From the NCBI GenBank assembly GCA_017997715.1, contig JAGOEM010000006.1, forward strand, positions 1 through 46,305: a stretch of 46,305 nucleotides of DNA. The letters run 5' to 3'. Positions 46,171-46,305 of this stretch are shown here, one piece after another. A program made the position numbers and the translations under genes. The DNA comes from Ottowia sp. GTDB lineage: Bacteria > Pseudomonadota > Gammaproteobacteria > Burkholderiales > Burkholderiaceae_C. Every line of letters begins with the position of its first letter. Within the stretch, counting starts at the first letter, position 1. A model generated the notes under the pieces. That model was not told the DNA's origin and did no database searches. It saw only the letters and a list, made by a program, of their open reading frames with translations.

Positions 46171-46305
46171 GTGTCGGTATTCGGAAAGGCAAAAACAGCC
46201 TTTCGATCATCGCCTATCGGTGAATAGATGTAAATGTTAACGGACGGGCAATGTGTGCATCAGTCGACACATCGCAAGTAACTCTGGCGCGGTGCGGCTG
46301 TCCGA

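Overview
The window is high-GC chromosomal DNA that most resembles a betaproteobacterium of the family Comamonadaceae (Acidovorax/Ottowia-like). This is inferred from gene order (his genes - hint - tatABC; petABC - sspA - sspB; secA - argJ - ATPase - mutT - yacG - zapD - coaE - pilD - pilC - pilB) and from protein wording; no database search was possible. About 45 genes, one tRNA-Thr and about fourteen copies of a dispersed intergenic palindrome are supported.

Layout. 1-2.6 kb (minus strand): a lower-GC accessory operon encoding a large protein with a PD-(D/E)XK nuclease-like core and a glycine-zipper tail, followed by two small genes that look like immunity partners. 2.8-21.3 kb: the histidine biosynthesis genes in order hisD, hisC, hisB, hisH, hisA, hisF, hisI, hisE, interrupted several times. 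An 8.8 kb block between hisD and hisC holds two small genes, an FAD oxidoreductase, three plant-type leucine-rich-repeat proteins with VPTL-type C-terminal sorting signals, a small membrane protein and an AraC regulator. A metallopeptidase-like gene sits between hisA and hisF, and gdhA plus a periplasmic protein between hisF and hisI. 21.3-26.5 kb: DUF4870-type membrane protein, patatin phospholipase, HIT protein, tatA, tatB, tatC and a convergent DegS/DegQ-type protease. 26.5-30.1 kb: a lipoprotein, a Nif3-family protein, pdxA and mscL.

30.2-34.5 kb: the cytochrome bc1 operon (petA, petB, petC), a strong terminator, sspA, sspB and tRNA-Thr(UGU). 34.5-40.6 kb: a DciA/DUF721-like gene, secA, argJ, a DUF815 ATPase and a MutT-type Nudix hydrolase. 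40.7-46.2 kb (minus strand): pilB-pilC-pilD-coaE-zapD-yacG, the type IV pilus assembly core followed by CoA synthesis, cell division and gyrase-control genes.

The most unusual items are the toxin-like operon next to hisD, the LRR/IPTL-CTERM paralogues with 5, 8 and 4 repeats beside a decayed duplicate of the neighbouring oxidoreductase, and the dispersed palindromes. Two of those palindromes run into start codons (hisH and pdxA) and one half-copy lies inside the Nif3 reading frame.
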